This document shows, piece after piece, positions 31,737 through 41,495 of a stretch of DNA of 64,000 nt. The notes beneath the pieces are model-generated. The model saw nothing but the letters and a program-made list of their open reading frames with translations, had not been told where the DNA came from and made no database searches. Numbering within the stretch: the stretch's first letter is position 1; each line of letters opens with the position of its first letter. The position numbers were made by a program, and so were the translations under genes. The DNA lies in the NCBI GenBank assembly GCA_017538105.1, contig JAFYJN010000041.1, positions 124,001 through 188,000 on the forward strand, written 5' to 3'. This DNA comes from Prevotella sp. Its GTDB lineage: Bacteria; Bacteroidota; Bacteroidia; Bacteroidales; Bacteroidaceae.

Positions 31737-33329
31737 ATGCTCAAAGAAAAACAGCTCAGACTTTTGCCACAACAAGCCGTCTCTGAAGCCACTATCCGCG
31801 AGACGGTAGCCCGCGATATGGCCATCGACGCACGAACCATCACCCACGTCAGGGTGCTCAAACGTAGCATCGATGCGCGCCACCGCACCATTTTCGTCAA
31901 CCTCACAGTGCGTGTATATATCAATGAGACACCTAAAGACGATGCATTTCCTCTGACAATTTATCCCGACGTGTCGGCCAGACCGCAGGTGGTGGTGGTT
32001 GGTGCCGGACCGGCAGGCCTTTTCGCCGCCCTGCGTCTCATAGAACTGGGATACCGGCCCGTTGTGCTGGAACGCGGTAAAAATGTCCGCGAACGGAAAA
32101 CAGACTTGGCGCGTATAACCAAGACGCAAAAAGTGGCCCCCGAGAGCAATTATTGTTTCGGCGAAGGGGGAGCGGGGGCATACTCTGACGGCAAACTGTA
32201 CACACGCTCTAAGAAACGGGGCAACACGGAGAAAATCCTCCATGTGTTCTGCCAACACGGGGCTTCCACGAACATCCTTTCCGATGCCCATCCGCATATC
32301 GGCACTGATAAACTGCCGTCCGTCATCGAGAACATGCGTAATACCATCCTGCAATCGGGTGGCGCGGTGCATTTCCAAACCAAGATGACATCACTAATCA
32401 TAGAACACGGAAAGGTGAAGGGCGTGGTGGCGAAACGTCTCGATAGTGGCGATGAAATGACATTCTCCGGTCCAGTTATACTCGCTACCGGCCATTCGGC
32501 GCGTGACGTCTATCGCTATCTTGACCAAGCCGACATAACCATCGAACCGAAAGGCATCGCCGTGGGGGTGCGCCTGGAGCATCCCTCACAACTCATCGAC
32601 AGTATACAATACCACAACCCCAATGGACGGGGAAAATACTTGCCGGCGGCGGAATACAGCTTCGTCACACAAGTAGAAGGGAGAGGGGTGTATTCTTTCT
32701 GTATGTGTCCGGGTGGCTTCGTTATCCCGGCGGCCACGGGACCACAACAGGTGGTGGTCAATGGTATGAGCCCGAGCAACCGGGGCACGAAATGGTCAAA
32801 TAGTGGCATGGTGGTGGAAACATCGCCGGAAGATGCGTCGGCTTTCCTGAATGAGATGGGGCACCCCGTCGACCGTCCAAACCTCGCTGTCATGGAATAT
32901 CAGGAATACCTCGAACAAATGTGTTGGCAACAGGCTAACCGCTCACAGAAAGCGCCGGCACAACGTATGGCCGACTTCGTGAAAGGACGTCTCAGCTACG
33001 ACCTGCCTGCCAGTTCCTATGCACCTGGTCTCATCTCCTCACCCTTGCATTTCTGGATGCCCAAACCCATCGTTTTCCGACTGCAAAAGGCATTCACGGA
33101 ATTCGGACGGAAAAGCCATGGCTTCCTCACCAACGAGGCTACGCTCATCGCCATAGAGACGCGCACATCGTCACCCATACGTATCCTCCGCGACAACGCC
33201 ACACTTTCCCACATTCAGCTTCAGGGACTCTTCCCCTGTGGCGAAGGGGCAGGCTATGCCGGTGGTATCGTTTCAGCGGCCGTCGATGGCGAACGCTGCG
33301 CCGAGCAGTGCGTTTCCTTTTTTACATGA
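31737..33329 (+). CDS. FAD-dependent oxidoreductase (COG2509 family)
   Basis: The 530-residue cytosolic flavoprotein has an N-terminal domain of about 75 residues (THVRVLKRSIDARHRTIFVN). Then come the dinucleotide motif VVVVGAGPAGLFAALRLIEL, the family stretch ESNYCFGEGGAGAYSDGKLY, a second nucleotide-contact region VILATGHSARDVYRYLDQAD, and the C-terminal LFPCGEGAGYAGGIVSAAVDG that completes the FAD site. The architecture matches uncharacterised FAD dehydrogenases of COG2509; the substrate is unknown. It is monocistronic, with promoter at 31601 and terminator at 33398. Confidence 0.93.
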   Translation: MLKEKQLRLLPQQAVSEATIRETVARDMAIDARTITHVRVLKRSIDARHRTIFVNLTVRVYINETPKDDAFPLTIYPDVSARPQVVVVGAGPAGLFAALRLIELGYRPVVLERGKNVRERKTDLARITKTQKVAPESNYCFGEGGAGAYSDGKLYTRSKKRGNTEKILHVFCQHGASTNILSDAHPHIGTDKLPSVIENMRNTILQSGGAVHFQTKMTSLIIEHGKVKGVVAKRLDSGDEMTFSGPVILATGHSARDVYRYLDQADITIEPKGIAVGVRLEHPSQLIDSIQYHNPNGRGKYLPAAEYSFVTQVEGRGVYSFCMCPGGFVIPAATGPQQVVVNGMSPSNRGTKWSNSGMVVETSPEDASAFLNEMGHPVDRPNLAVMEYQEYLEQMCWQQANRSQKAPAQRMADFVKGRLSYDLPASSYAPGLISSPLHFWMPKPIVFRLQKAFTEFGRKSHGFLTNEATLIAIETRTSSPIRILRDNATLSHIQLQGLFPCGEGAGYAGGIVSAAVDGERCAEQCVSFFT

Positions 33330-33397
33330 ATTGCCATGGAAAGATTCAAGAATTACCATGAATTTTCCAATCCATTTTTGGTAATTGCCCATAAAAA

Positions 33398-33427
33398 TAG
33401 GGCTTAGTGTTCACGCACTAAGCCCTA
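33398..33427. terminator. Bidirectional terminator
   Basis: TAGGGCTTAGTG-ttcacg-CACTAAGCCCTA, a perfect 12-bp stem flanked by A-rich and T-rich sequence, between convergent genes. Confidence 0.88.
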
Positions 33428-33454
33428 AATATTTGACATTCAATGTTCAAAGTC

Positions 33455-34324
33455 TTACAGGCTCTCGTAGCTGCCGTTAAACGTGGTGGTGTTCATGTCG
33501 CCTGTTTGGTAGCCGCGTTTTAGCCAGCGCATACGCTGCTGGGCAGTACCGTGGGTGAAACTCTCTGGCTGCGAATAACCCTGTGCCTGTTTCTGCAGGT
33601 AGTCGTCGCCGATATGCTGGGCGCAGTTGATGGCCTCCTGTAAGTCAGTGTCATCGAGCGAATCGAAATTCTTGTCTTCGTAGTGGGCCCACACACCAGC
33701 GTAGTAGTCGGCCAGCAGCTCCAGGCGCACACTAATCTGGTTGGCTTTCGTCTTGTTCGACGACTGCATCTGGGAATGAGCCTGTCCTAACGATCCCAAC
33801 AGGTTCTCCACATGATGACCCACCTCATGCGCAATCACATAAGCCCGTGCAAAGTCGCCACCTGACTTCAGCTGAGTCTCCATCTGCTTGAAGAAGCTCA
33901 AGTCGATATACAGTTTCTGGTCGCCCGAGCAATAGAAGGGTCCCACGGCTGCCGTGGCGCCGCCACAGTTGGTCTGCACCGCCCCGCTGAACACCACCAA
34001 CGTGGGAGGAGTGTATTTGCGTCCCATTTTCTGGAACACCTGTGTCCATACATCCTCTGTGCTGGCCAGAATCTGCTTGCAGAACTTCACCTGCTCCGCT
34101 TCCTCTGCCGTTTCTTGATAAGGCTCCGAAGAGGCTTCCGTCTCTTGAGTGCCTATTCCCATACTACCTGCGTTCTGGAGCACCTCCAATGGGTTGCCGC
34201 CCATCAACAGGGTAATCAGACCTACAAGAATCAGACCGCCGATACCCATGCCGGCTTTCGAAGAGCCACTCATGCCTCTCCTGTCTTCAAAATTGTCGCT
34301 CTCTCTGCGTCCGTCAAGTTTCAT
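33455..34324 (-). CDS. Neutral zinc metallopeptidase (YpfJ family)
   Basis: The 289-residue membrane-anchored protein starts MKLDGRRESDNFEDRRG, the conserved YpfJ-type head, followed by one transmembrane helix (about 27-42). The zinc site is HEVGHH with His166, Glu167 and His170; ELLADYYAGVWAHY lies downstream and may hold the third ligand. CGGATAAVGPFYCSGDQKLY is a conserved disulfide-bearing loop. The family is widespread and its substrate is unknown. It is monocistronic with its own promoter, convergent to the FAD oxidoreductase. Confidence 0.94.
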   Translation of the reverse strand: MKLDGRRESDNFEDRRGMSGSSKAGMGIGGLILVGLITLLMGGNPLEVLQNAGSMGIGTQETEASSEPYQETAEEAEQVKFCKQILASTEDVWTQVFQKMGRKYTPPTLVVFSGAVQTNCGGATAAVGPFYCSGDQKLYIDLSFFKQMETQLKSGGDFARAYVIAHEVGHHVENLLGSLGQAHSQMQSSNKTKANQISVRLELLADYYAGVWAHYEDKNFDSLDDTDLQEAINCAQHIGDDYLQKQAQGYSQPESFTHGTAQQRMRWLKRGYQTGDMNTTTFNGSYESL

Positions 34325-34360
34325 ATCGAAAAATTTATAGGTTTTTAGTTCGTTTAGGCT

Positions 34361-34369
34361 GCAAATATA
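34361..34369 (-). promoter_or_regulatory. Promoter core of the metallopeptidase gene
   Basis: TATATTTGC on the minus strand, 37 bases before the start codon. No clear TTG was found upstream. Confidence 0.55.
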
Positions 34370-34491
34370 ATAAATATTTTGATGTTTTCACATCTTTGTC
34401 CTTTTTTTTTGTTTTTTTTCTGTTGATAAGGTCTTTTTCCCTTTTGTGTGTGCGATAACAGGTTGCCCGCCATAAAAAAAATCGTGTTTTA

Positions 34492-34524
34492 TTTGCAGAA
34501 ATCGTTAAAAAGCGTTATTTTTGC
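34492..34524 (+). promoter_or_regulatory. Promoter of the cytidylate-kinase-like gene
   Basis: TATTTTTGC at 34516-34524 with TTTG at 34492-34495, 20 bases apart. It rules out the TTG start at 34521. Confidence 0.7.
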
Positions 34525-34559
34525 GGAAAAGAAAGTCTAACATTTTTACCTTACCGACC

Positions 34560-35189
34560 ATGAACACAAAAGATAAATTCGTCATCACCATCAACCGTCA
34601 GTTTGGCACCGGAGGTCATGAGGTGGGTGCCGAACTCGCCAGTCGGTTGAACGTGAAAATTCTTGACCGCCAGATTCTCAAGGCGGTGGCCGAACATTTC
34701 GATGCCGACGAGGCGGCCACAGAGAAACTCAATGCCAGGAACATCTCTTGGCGCGATGATTTCTCCGCTTTTTACCAGCAGTACGTTGCGGAGCATGAGT
34801 ATAGGGGTAGTGACAACGACAACACTTCGCGCAAGTTGTTCCGCGAGCAGGCGGAGGTGATACGGAAGATAGCTGCCCACGAGTCGTGCATCATCATTGG
34901 ACGTTGTGCCTTCGACATTTTCAAAGACCATCCCAATGCCCTCAAGATTTTCATCCATAGTCCCATGGAGGTGCGCATCCGTCGCATCGTGGAAAAATAC
35001 GGCGTCACCGAAGGAGATGCCAAACTGATGATTGTCGACAACGACTGTACGCGCGAACTGTACACCAAGACGTTTACCGGCACGGAGTGGTATGATGCCC
35101 GCAACTACGACATCTGTCTCGATGTGAGCAAGTTCGGTGTCAATGGTGCCGTTGATTACATCATGCGGCTCATCGGAGAGAATGAGTGA
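34560..35189 (+). CDS. Cytidylate-kinase-like family protein
   Basis: The 209-residue P-loop protein of the Cytidylate_kin2 type has RQFGTGGHEVG at residues 13-23 for nucleotide binding, an AESCIIIGRCAF-like segment (HESCIIIGRCAFDIF), and the lid region MEVRIRRIVEKYGVTEGDAK. It is distinct from true Cmk in length and order, and its substrate is unproven. The longest frame begins with a TTG inside the promoter core; the ATG at 34560 fits the family. It precedes pheT but has its own promoter, and pheT does too. Confidence 0.9.
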   Translation: MNTKDKFVITINRQFGTGGHEVGAELASRLNVKILDRQILKAVAEHFDADEAATEKLNARNISWRDDFSAFYQQYVAEHEYRGSDNDNTSRKLFREQAEVIRKIAAHESCIIIGRCAFDIFKDHPNALKIFIHSPMEVRIRRIVEKYGVTEGDAKLMIVDNDCTRELYTKTFTGTEWYDARNYDICLDVSKFGVNGAVDYIMRLIGENE

Positions 35190-35248
35190 TGCCCAACACT
35201 ATACACTCAACATTCAACACCCAACACTCAACATTCAACACTCATACT

Positions 35249-35279
35249 CCCTCCCTTTGGGAGGGGTGGGGTGGGTATT
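35249..35279 (+). repeat. Hairpin/G-quadruplex repeat upstream of pheT
   Basis: CCCTCCCTTTGGGAGGGG then TGGGGTGGGTATT. It is preceded by caacactcaacattc low-complexity units (35200-35245). Its polarity is opposite to the gene that ends upstream. Confidence 0.85.
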
Positions 35280-35293
35280 TTTTTACCCATTCT

Positions 35294-35326
35294 TTTGGGG
35301 ATTTGCTTGAAAATGCGTAATTTTGC
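35294..35326 (+). promoter_or_regulatory. pheT promoter
   Basis: TAATTTTGC at 35318-35326 with TTTG at 35294-35297, 20 bases apart. The core sits inside a loose palindrome, CTTGAAAA ... TTTTTCAAG. Confidence 0.65.
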
Positions 35327-35359
35327 ACGATTTTTCAAGCAAAACAAATAATTCCGATA

Positions 35360-37822
35360 ATGAATATTTCTTATAAATGGCTGAAGGAGTATGTTGATGT
35401 CAACCTGTCGGCAGAGCAGGTGGCGGCGGCGCTCACTTCAGTGGGTCTCGAGGTGGGTGCCCTCGAAGAAGTGCAAAGCATCAAGGGCGGACTGAAAGGT
35501 CTTTATGTGGGACAGGTGCTCACCTGTGAGCCGCATCCCAATTCCGACCATCTCCATGTCACCACCGTCGACCTGGGTCGTGAGACTCCTTCGCAAATCG
35601 TCTGCGGAGCCCCCAACGTGGCTGCGGGACAGAAAGTGATTGTGGCTGATTTGGGCTGCGTGCTCTACGACGGTGACAAGGAATTTGTTATCAAGAAGTC
35701 GAAATTACGCGGCGTGGAGTCGAACGGCATGATTTGCGCCGAAGACGAGATCGGCGTGGGAACCAGTCACGATGGAATCATTGTCTTGCCCGATGATGCC
35801 GTGGTGGGTACCCCTGCCGCAGAATACTATCACTTGGAGAGCGACTGGCTCATTGAGGTGGACATCACAGCCAACCATGCTGACGCCCTCTCGCACTGGG
35901 GCGTGGCACGCGACCTCTATGCCTGGCTGCGTCAGAATGGATATGAGACCAGTCTGCACCGTCCGTCGTGCGACGAGTTCGTAGTCGACAATCTCGAATT
36001 GCCCATCCGCGTGACCATCGACAATGCCGAGGCATGCCGCCGCTATGCCTGTGTGAGTCTCACCGGCTGCGAGGTGAAGGAGTCGCCCGACTGGCTGAAG
36101 AACCGCCTCAACACCATAGGACTGCGCCCCATCAACAATATCGTCGACATCACCAATTATGTGATGATGGCTTACGGTCAGCCATTGCATTGTTTCGATG
36201 CCGACATGGTGACGGGAAACCATATCATCGTGAAGGACCAGAACGAGGGAAAACCGTTTGTCACCCTCGATGGTGTGGAGCATACGCTGGGAGCCCACGA
36301 CCTGGCCATCTGCAATGAGCAGGAGCCGATGTGCATCGCCGGTGTGTTCGGGGGTAAAGGCAGCGGCACTTATGAGACGACACACAGCGTGGTGCTCGAA
36401 AGCGCCTATTTCCATCCCACATGGATACGCAAGAGCGCGCGCCGCCACGGATTGAGTACCGATGCTTCTTTCCGTTTCGAACGTGGCATCGATCCCAATG
36501 GCGTCATCTATGCCCTGAAACAAGCGGCCATCCTTTGTAAGCAGTTGGCCGGGGCGAAGATAGCCATGGAGATATGCGATGAATATCCCAACCCCATAGC
36601 CAATGCCAAGGTTGATGTGACTTACGACTATGTCAATCAGCTCATCGGCAAGGACATAGAACCAGCGACGGTGAAAAGTATCGTGGAGAGTCTGGGCATG
36701 ACGGTGCTCGAGGAACGTGCCGACGGTCTGCTGCTCGAGGTGCCCGCCTACCGTGTTGATGTGCAGCAGCCCTGCGACGTGGTGGAGGAGATTCTCCGTA
36801 TCTACGGCTACAACAATGTGGAGATACCCACTCAGCTGAAAGGGTCGTTGGTCATCAAGGGCGACGAGGATATGAAACATCGGCTCCAGAATCTCGTGGC
36901 AGAGCAACTCGTGGGCTGCGGTTTCTATGAAATCATGAACAACTCCATCACGAAAGCCGCCTATTTCAGCGACATAGCATCGCTGCCCGAGGATCGTCAG
37001 GTGCGTATCATGAACCCCCTGAGCAATGACCTCAATGTGATGCGTCCCACGATGCTCTTCGGCGGACTGGAGAGCATACGCCATAACGCCAACCGTAAGA
37101 ACCCAGACCTCAGGTTCTTCGAATTCGGTAATTGCTATGACTACGACGCCTCGAAAGGCAATGACGATGACCCGCAGCGTGCTTATAGGGAGGAGAAACA
37201 CCTTGCATTGTGGGTTACTGGACGGAATGTGACGGGCAGCTGGATACACCCAGACGAGGATACCTCGTTCTACGTACTGAAAGCTTATGTCCAAAACATT
37301 CTGCTTAGGGTAGGGGTGAAAGAGGGTATGCTGGTAGGCCAACCTTATGAGGGTGACTTGTTCAGCCAGGCCCTTGCCTTCGACAACCGTGGTGGAAAGC
37401 GAATCATCGAGATGGGCCTCGTCAACACGAAGATACTCAAGACGATGGAGATAGAGCGTCCCGTCTATTATGCCGACATCAATTGGACGGCACTCATGAA
37501 ACTGGCCCTCAAAAACGTCGTTCATTTTGCCGAGATACCCAAGTTCCCGGCTGTCAGCCGCGACCTCGCCCTGCTCCTCGATGCTAATGTCGAGTTCGAG
37601 GCCGTGGAGCGCATCGCACGCCAGACGGAGAAGAAACTGCTCAAGAGCGTAGTGCTCTTCGATGTCTACGAGGGCAAGAACCTGCCCGAGGGAAAGAAGA
37701 GCTATGCCGTGAACTTCATCCTCCAGGATGAACAACGCACGCTCAACGACAAGCAGATAGATGCCATCATGCAGAAACTCATCGCCAACCTGAAAAAACA
37801 ACTCGGTGCAGAACTGAGATAA
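35360..37822 (+). CDS. pheT: Phenylalanyl-tRNA synthetase, beta subunit
   Basis: Charges tRNA-Phe together with PheS, which is not encoded nearby. The 820-residue protein has the N-terminal MNISYKWLKEYVDVNLSAEQ. Its EMAP-type tRNA-binding domain at about 40-150 includes TCEPHPNSDHLHVTTVDL and IVCGAPNVAAGQKV. The B3/B4 editing domain at about 215-380 includes NNIVDITNYVMMAYGQPLH, and a B5 domain lies at about 405-475. The C-terminal FDX-ACB domain occupies the last 95 residues (FPAVSRDLALLLDANVEFE). Length is normal. The YebC-family gene follows after 38 bases. Confidence 0.97.
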   Translation: MNISYKWLKEYVDVNLSAEQVAAALTSVGLEVGALEEVQSIKGGLKGLYVGQVLTCEPHPNSDHLHVTTVDLGRETPSQIVCGAPNVAAGQKVIVADLGCVLYDGDKEFVIKKSKLRGVESNGMICAEDEIGVGTSHDGIIVLPDDAVVGTPAAEYYHLESDWLIEVDITANHADALSHWGVARDLYAWLRQNGYETSLHRPSCDEFVVDNLELPIRVTIDNAEACRRYACVSLTGCEVKESPDWLKNRLNTIGLRPINNIVDITNYVMMAYGQPLHCFDADMVTGNHIIVKDQNEGKPFVTLDGVEHTLGAHDLAICNEQEPMCIAGVFGGKGSGTYETTHSVVLESAYFHPTWIRKSARRHGLSTDASFRFERGIDPNGVIYALKQAAILCKQLAGAKIAMEICDEYPNPIANAKVDVTYDYVNQLIGKDIEPATVKSIVESLGMTVLEERADGLLLEVPAYRVDVQQPCDVVEEILRIYGYNNVEIPTQLKGSLVIKGDEDMKHRLQNLVAEQLVGCGFYEIMNNSITKAAYFSDIASLPEDRQVRIMNPLSNDLNVMRPTMLFGGLESIRHNANRKNPDLRFFEFGNCYDYDASKGNDDDPQRAYREEKHLALWVTGRNVTGSWIHPDEDTSFYVLKAYVQNILLRVGVKEGMLVGQPYEGDLFSQALAFDNRGGKRIIEMGLVNTKILKTMEIERPVYYADINWTALMKLALKNVVHFAEIPKFPAVSRDLALLLDANVEFEAVERIARQTEKKLLKSVVLFDVYEGKNLPEGKKSYAVNFILQDEQRTLNDKQIDAIMQKLIANLKKQLGAELR

Positions 37823-37860
37823 ATTCATCTTAAAATATAAAAACTTATAATTCTACAATA

Positions 37861-38589
37861 ATGGGAAGAGCATTTGAATACCGTAAAGCTTCTAAGCTGA
37901 AGAGATGGGGCCACATGGCCCGTACGTTCACGAAAATAGGTAAGCAGATTGCCATCGCCGTCAAGGCTGGCGGTCCGGAGCCTGAGAATAATCCTACCTT
38001 GCGCGCCATCATCGCCAACGCCAAGCGCGAGAACATGCCCAAGGACAATATCGAGCGCGCCATCAAAAATGCCATGGGCAAAGACCAGAGCGAATACAAG
38101 GAAGTGTCCTACGAGGGATACGGTCCTCACGGCGTGGCCATCTTCGTTGACACCCTCACCGACAACACCACACGCACCGTGGCCGACGTTCGCTCGGTGT
38201 TCAACAAGTTCAGTGGCAACCTCGGCACACAGGGTTCACTGTCGTTCCTCTTCGACCATAAGTGTGTGTTCACGTTCAAGAAGAAAGACGGCATGGACAT
38301 GGACGAGATGATCCTCGACCTCATCGACTATGGCGTGGAGGATGAGTTCGACGACGACGAGGAGGCTGGCGAGATTACCATCTACGGCGACCCGAAGAGT
38401 TTCGGCGATATACAGAAACATCTCGAGAGTGAAGGCTACGAAGTGACTGGCGCCGAGTTCACCCGTATCCCCAACGACCTGAAGGACGTGAACGACGAGG
38501 CCCGTGAGACCATCGACAAGATGGTGGAAAAACTGGAGGAGTTCGATGATGTGCAGACGGTGTACACCAACATGAAACCCGCTGAATGA
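37861..38589 (+). CDS. YebC/PmpR-family transcriptional regulator or translation factor
   Basis: The 242-residue protein has the family head MGRAFEYRKASKLKRWGHMA, the conserved AGGPEPENNPTLRAIIANAK and ERAIKNAMGK, GYGPHGVAIFVDTLTDNTTR, and an acidic C-terminal domain (DEFDDDEEAGEITIYGD). Members bind DNA as regulators or, as shown for some paralogues, relieve ribosome stalling on proline runs; which applies here is unknown. It is co-directional with pheT, and the last bases of its gene overlap the next start (ATGA). Confidence 0.95.
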   Translation: MGRAFEYRKASKLKRWGHMARTFTKIGKQIAIAVKAGGPEPENNPTLRAIIANAKRENMPKDNIERAIKNAMGKDQSEYKEVSYEGYGPHGVAIFVDTLTDNTTRTVADVRSVFNKFSGNLGTQGSLSFLFDHKCVFTFKKKDGMDMDEMILDLIDYGVEDEFDDDEEAGEITIYGDPKSFGDIQKHLESEGYEVTGAEFTRIPNDLKDVNDEARETIDKMVEKLEEFDDVQTVYTNMKPAE

Positions 38590-38861
38590 CACATGCTATG
38601 GAAACTCGGCATATAACCTATAAGACAGAAGGCACTTGCTCACAGTTCATCGATGTGGACGTGGACGAGAACAATGTGATACAACAGGTGTTCTTCACGG
38701 GTGGTTGCAATGGCAACCTGCAGGGTATTTCCACCCTGGTCAAAGGGATGAAGGTCGACGATGTGATAGAAAAACTCAATGGCATCCGTTGCGGCTATAA
38801 GCCAACCAGTTGTCCCGACCAACTCTGTCGAGCGCTCGAACAGTTGAAACAGCAGTCATAA
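38586..38861 (+). CDS. TSCPD-domain protein (TIGR03905 type)
   Basis: The 91-residue protein has the signature GYKPTSCPDQLCRALEQL near its end and FFTGGCNGNLQGISTLVKGM, matching TIGR03905-like proteins related to the C-terminal domain of some ribonucleotide reductases. Conserved cysteines suggest metal or nucleotide binding; the role is unknown. The ATG at 38586 overlaps the previous stop, giving coupling; METRH at 38598 is an alternative start. It ends just before a strong terminator. Confidence 0.9.
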   Translation: MTHAMETRHITYKTEGTCSQFIDVDVDENNVIQQVFFTGGCNGNLQGISTLVKGMKVDDVIEKLNGIRCGYKPTSCPDQLCRALEQLKQQS

Positions 38862-38897
38862 GCAAACGGCTCTCCCTTGATGGAGAGCCGTTTGCTT
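38860..38897 (+). terminator. Terminator after the pheT-YebC-TSCPD transcript
   Basis: AAGCAAACGGCTCTCC-cttgat-GGAGAGCCGTTTGCTT, a perfect 16-bp stem. The left arm begins within the stop codon region of the TSCPD gene. Confidence 0.9.
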
Positions 38898-38969
38898 ATG
38901 ATGGCTTAGTGTTTAGTGTTGAGTGATGAGTGTTTAGTGTTTAGTGCTCACCCTATCATCTTTTCTATC

Positions 38970-39073
38970 CCCTCCCTTTGGGAGGGCTAGGGTGGGTTAT
39001 TCTATTCCCTCCCTTTGGGAGGGCCAGGGTAGGTTATTCTATCCCCTCCCTTTGGGAGGGCTAGGGTGGGTGT
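38970..39073 (+). repeat. Three tandem hairpin/G-quadruplex repeats
   Basis: Copies start at 38970, 39007 and 39044 (37-base period), each CCCTCCCTTTGGGAGGG plus a C-T/C-A variant of the tail. The middle copy reads AGGGTAGG, breaking the fourth G-tract. The array ends 14 bases from the stop of the lipoprotein gene at 39088. Confidence 0.9.
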
Positions 39074-39087
39074 CAGGGGGGTGTCAG

Positions 39088-39489
39088 TTACTTATAATCC
39101 ACTGGCTTCACCGTGTCACGATACAGCACCAGATGCTTGTTGCGCAGCGAGCGGTATTCATAGGCGAAGTTGAAGCCCGCATCTTTGTACATTTTGTTGC
39201 TCGTCTGGTTCTTGATGGCATCGGCCAGCGCCTCGTGCATCTCCGGATGGGAACCCTCGAAATGAGCCGTGTCGTCGGCGGCACCTGTCAGTGTGTAATA
39301 GTGGTTCAGCGTGCGGGTGGCACGGTCGTAATTGATGCTGTCCAAAATGCTGTTGTCGCGTTCCGGCGTGGGACAGTTCTTTTCTGTATATTCCCGGGCC
39401 TCGCGTTCGGCACGGTCGTCGATGTTCTCATGGCAGGCTGTCAGCGTGAGACAGATGAGAAGGGACAGACAAAAAACGTTCTTTTTCAT
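39088..39489 (-). CDS. Lipoprotein, unknown function
   Basis: The 133-residue product has a lipoprotein signal ending LTLTAC with Cys19. A Glu/Arg-rich helical segment follows ([14 protein letters not shown]), then a compact part with [16 protein letters not shown]. No acidic export run follows the Cys (HENIDDR), so it may stay on the periplasmic side. No family was recognised. It has its own promoter at 39508, divergent from lepA. Confidence 0.75.
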   Translation of the reverse strand: MKKNVFCLSLLICLTLTACHENIDDRAEREAREYTEKNCPTPERDNSILDSINYDRATRTLNHYYTLTGAADDTAHFEGSHPEMHEALADAIKNQTSNKMYKDAGFNFAYEYRSLRNKHLVLYRDTVKPVDYK

Positions 39490-39507
39490 ATGGCATACTT
39501 TTTGTAT

Positions 39508-39516
39508 GCAAACATA
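39508..39516 (-). promoter_or_regulatory. Promoter core of the 39088 lipoprotein
   Basis: TATGTTTGC on the minus strand, 19 bases before the start codon. Confidence 0.6.
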
Positions 39517-39570
39517 CGATTTTTTTTTGTATTTCCGTCAAGGAGAAAGTGCTTTTTGGAAAATTATTCG

Positions 39571-39579
39571 TATTTTTGC
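39571..39579 (+). promoter_or_regulatory. lepA promoter core
   Basis: TATTTTTGC, 50 bases before the ATG at 39629. In-frame ATGs upstream (39332 on) are excluded by its position. Confidence 0.6.
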
Positions 39580-39628
39580 ATCGAAAGTGCGAGAATCCCC
39601 TTTTCTACGCACCAACAATGAACATAGA

Positions 39629-41410
39629 ATGGACCATATTAGGAATTTTTGTATCATAGCGCATATCGACCATGGGAAGTCCACCTTGGCCGACAGGTTG
39701 CTTGAACATACCAACACCATACAGATTACCCAGGGACAGATGCTCGACGATATGGACCTGGAGAAGGAACGTGGCATCACCATCAAGAGCCACGCCATAC
39801 AGATGGAATATGAGCTGGAAGGAAAAAAATACATCCTCAACCTCATCGACACTCCGGGACACGTCGACTTCTCCTATGAGGTGTCGCGCAGCATAGCGGC
39901 GTGTGAAGGAGCGCTGCTCGTGGTCGATGCCACGCAGGGTGTGCAGGCTCAGACCATCTCCAACCTCTATATGGCCATCGACCATAACCTCGAGATTATC
40001 CCCGTCATCAACAAGATAGACATGCCCTCGGCGATGCCCGATGAGGTGGAAGACGAGATTGTCGACCTGCTTGGTTGCGACCCCGACGACATCATCCGCG
40101 CCTCGGGAAAGACAGGCGAGGGCGTGGAGGATATCCTTCGTGCCGTGGTGGAACGTATCCCTCATCCGGAGGGTGACCCCAAGGCCCCGCTTCAGGCGCT
40201 CATCTTCGACTCCGTGTTCAACTCTTTCCGTGGCATCATCGCCTATTTCAAAATTGAGAACGGGAGTATCAGCAAGGGCGACAAGGTGAAGTTCTTTAAT
40301 ACTGGCATGGAATATGATGCCGACGAGGTGGGCGTGCTCAAGATGGACATGATTCCTCGACAGACACTCAGCACAGGCGAGGTGGGCTATATCATCAGTG
40401 GCATCAAGGACGCCAAGGAGGTAAAGGTGGGCGACACTATCACCCATATCGGCCGTCCGTGCGACAAGGCCATCGAGGGATTCCAGGAGGTGAAACCCAT
40501 GGTGTTCGCCGGCGTCTATCCCATCGACCCCACCGACTACGAGAATCTTCGTGCATCGCTCGAGAAATTGCAGCTGAACGATGCGTCGTTGTCGTTCTCG
40601 CCCGAGTCGTCGGTGGCGTTGGGCTTCGGTTTCCGTTGCGGCTTCCTCGGACTGCTCCACATGGAGATTATCCAGGAACGTCTTGACAGGGAATTCGACA
40701 TGGATGTCATCACCACCGTTCCCAACGTGTCGTACATGGTCTACGACAAACAGGGTGGGGAGAAGGAGGTGCATAACCCGTCGGGACTGCCCGAACAGAC
40801 GATGATTGACCATATTGAGGAGCCGTATATCAAAGCTTCGATCATCACCAACGCCAACTACATCGGACCCATCATGAAACTGTGCCTCGACAAGCGGGGC
40901 GAGCTCATCAAACAAGAATATGTGAGCGGCAACCGCGTGGAGTTGCATTTCTACCTGCCATTGGGTGAGATAGTCATCGATTTCTACGACAAGTTGAAAA
41001 GCATCTCCAAGGGATATGCGTCGTTCGACTACCATGTGTGCGGCTTCCGTCCCTCAAGGCTGGCCAAACTCGATATCCTGCTCAACGGTGAGCCCGTGGA
41101 CGCATTGTCAACGCTCACCCATCAGGACAATGCCGTGGCTTTTGGACGGCGTATGTGTGAGAAACTCAAGGAACTTATCCCTCGTCAACAGTTCGATATC
41201 GCCATTCAGGCGGCCATAGGCGCGAAGATTGTGGCTCGCGAGACGGTGAAGTGTGTGCGCAAAGACGTGACGGCGAAGTGCTATGGTGGTGACGTGAGCC
41301 GTAAGCGCAAACTGCTGGAGAAACAGAAACGAGGCAAGAAACGCATGAAACAGATTGGCAACGTGGAGGTGCCACAGAAAGCCTTCCTCGCCGTGCTGAA
41401 ACTCGATTGA
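39629..41410 (+). CDS. lepA: Elongation factor 4 (LepA)
   Basis: Translational GTPase that acts on ribosomes under stress and during initiation or biogenesis. The 593-residue protein has G1 AHIDHGKST at residues 11-19, switch [15 protein letters not shown]3 [15 protein letters not shown]4 NKIDMPSA, and the LepA-specific C-terminal domain beginning around [20 protein letters not shown] and ending [20 protein letters not shown]. Length is normal. The true start is MDHIRNF; the longer frame adds 99 unrelated residues overlapping the divergent promoter. A repeat begins right after the stop. Confidence 0.97.
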   Translation: MDHIRNFCIIAHIDHGKSTLADRLLEHTNTIQITQGQMLDDMDLEKERGITIKSHAIQMEYELEGKKYILNLIDTPGHVDFSYEVSRSIAACEGALLVVDATQGVQAQTISNLYMAIDHNLEIIPVINKIDMPSAMPDEVEDEIVDLLGCDPDDIIRASGKTGEGVEDILRAVVERIPHPEGDPKAPLQALIFDSVFNSFRGIIAYFKIENGSISKGDKVKFFNTGMEYDADEVGVLKMDMIPRQTLSTGEVGYIISGIKDAKEVKVGDTITHIGRPCDKAIEGFQEVKPMVFAGVYPIDPTDYENLRASLEKLQLNDASLSFSPESSVALGFGFRCGFLGLLHMEIIQERLDREFDMDVITTVPNVSYMVYDKQGGEKEVHNPSGLPEQTMIDHIEEPYIKASIITNANYIGPIMKLCLDKRGELIKQEYVSGNRVELHFYLPLGEIVIDFYDKLKSISKGYASFDYHVCGFRPSRLAKLDILLNGEPVDALSTLTHQDNAVAFGRRMCEKLKELIPRQQFDIAIQAAIGAKIVARETVKCVRKDVTAKCYGGDVSRKRKLLEKQKRGKKRMKQIGNVEVPQKAFLAVLKLD

Positions 41411-41441
41411 TACCCACCCCGGCCCTCTCGAAGAGAGGGAG
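41411..41441 (-). repeat. Hairpin/G-quadruplex repeat directly after the lepA stop
   Basis: TACCCACCCCGGCCCTCTC followed by GAAGAGAGGGAG. It begins on the base after the stop codon; the hairpin arms are CCCTCTC/GAGAGGG. Confidence 0.8.
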
Positions 41442-41495
41442 TAAGAAAGGTTTTAGAGCGAATCTTCAACCCTCAACTATTTAAACCCCAAAACA

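Noticed and set aside
35705-37828. Long antisense reading frame of 707 codons opposite pheT
   Set aside because: Shadow of the high-G+C pheT coding strand; no promoter, and no family features.
39605-41035. Antisense reading frame of 476 codons opposite lepA
   Set aside because: Mirror of lepA codon pattern; lepA itself is unambiguous.
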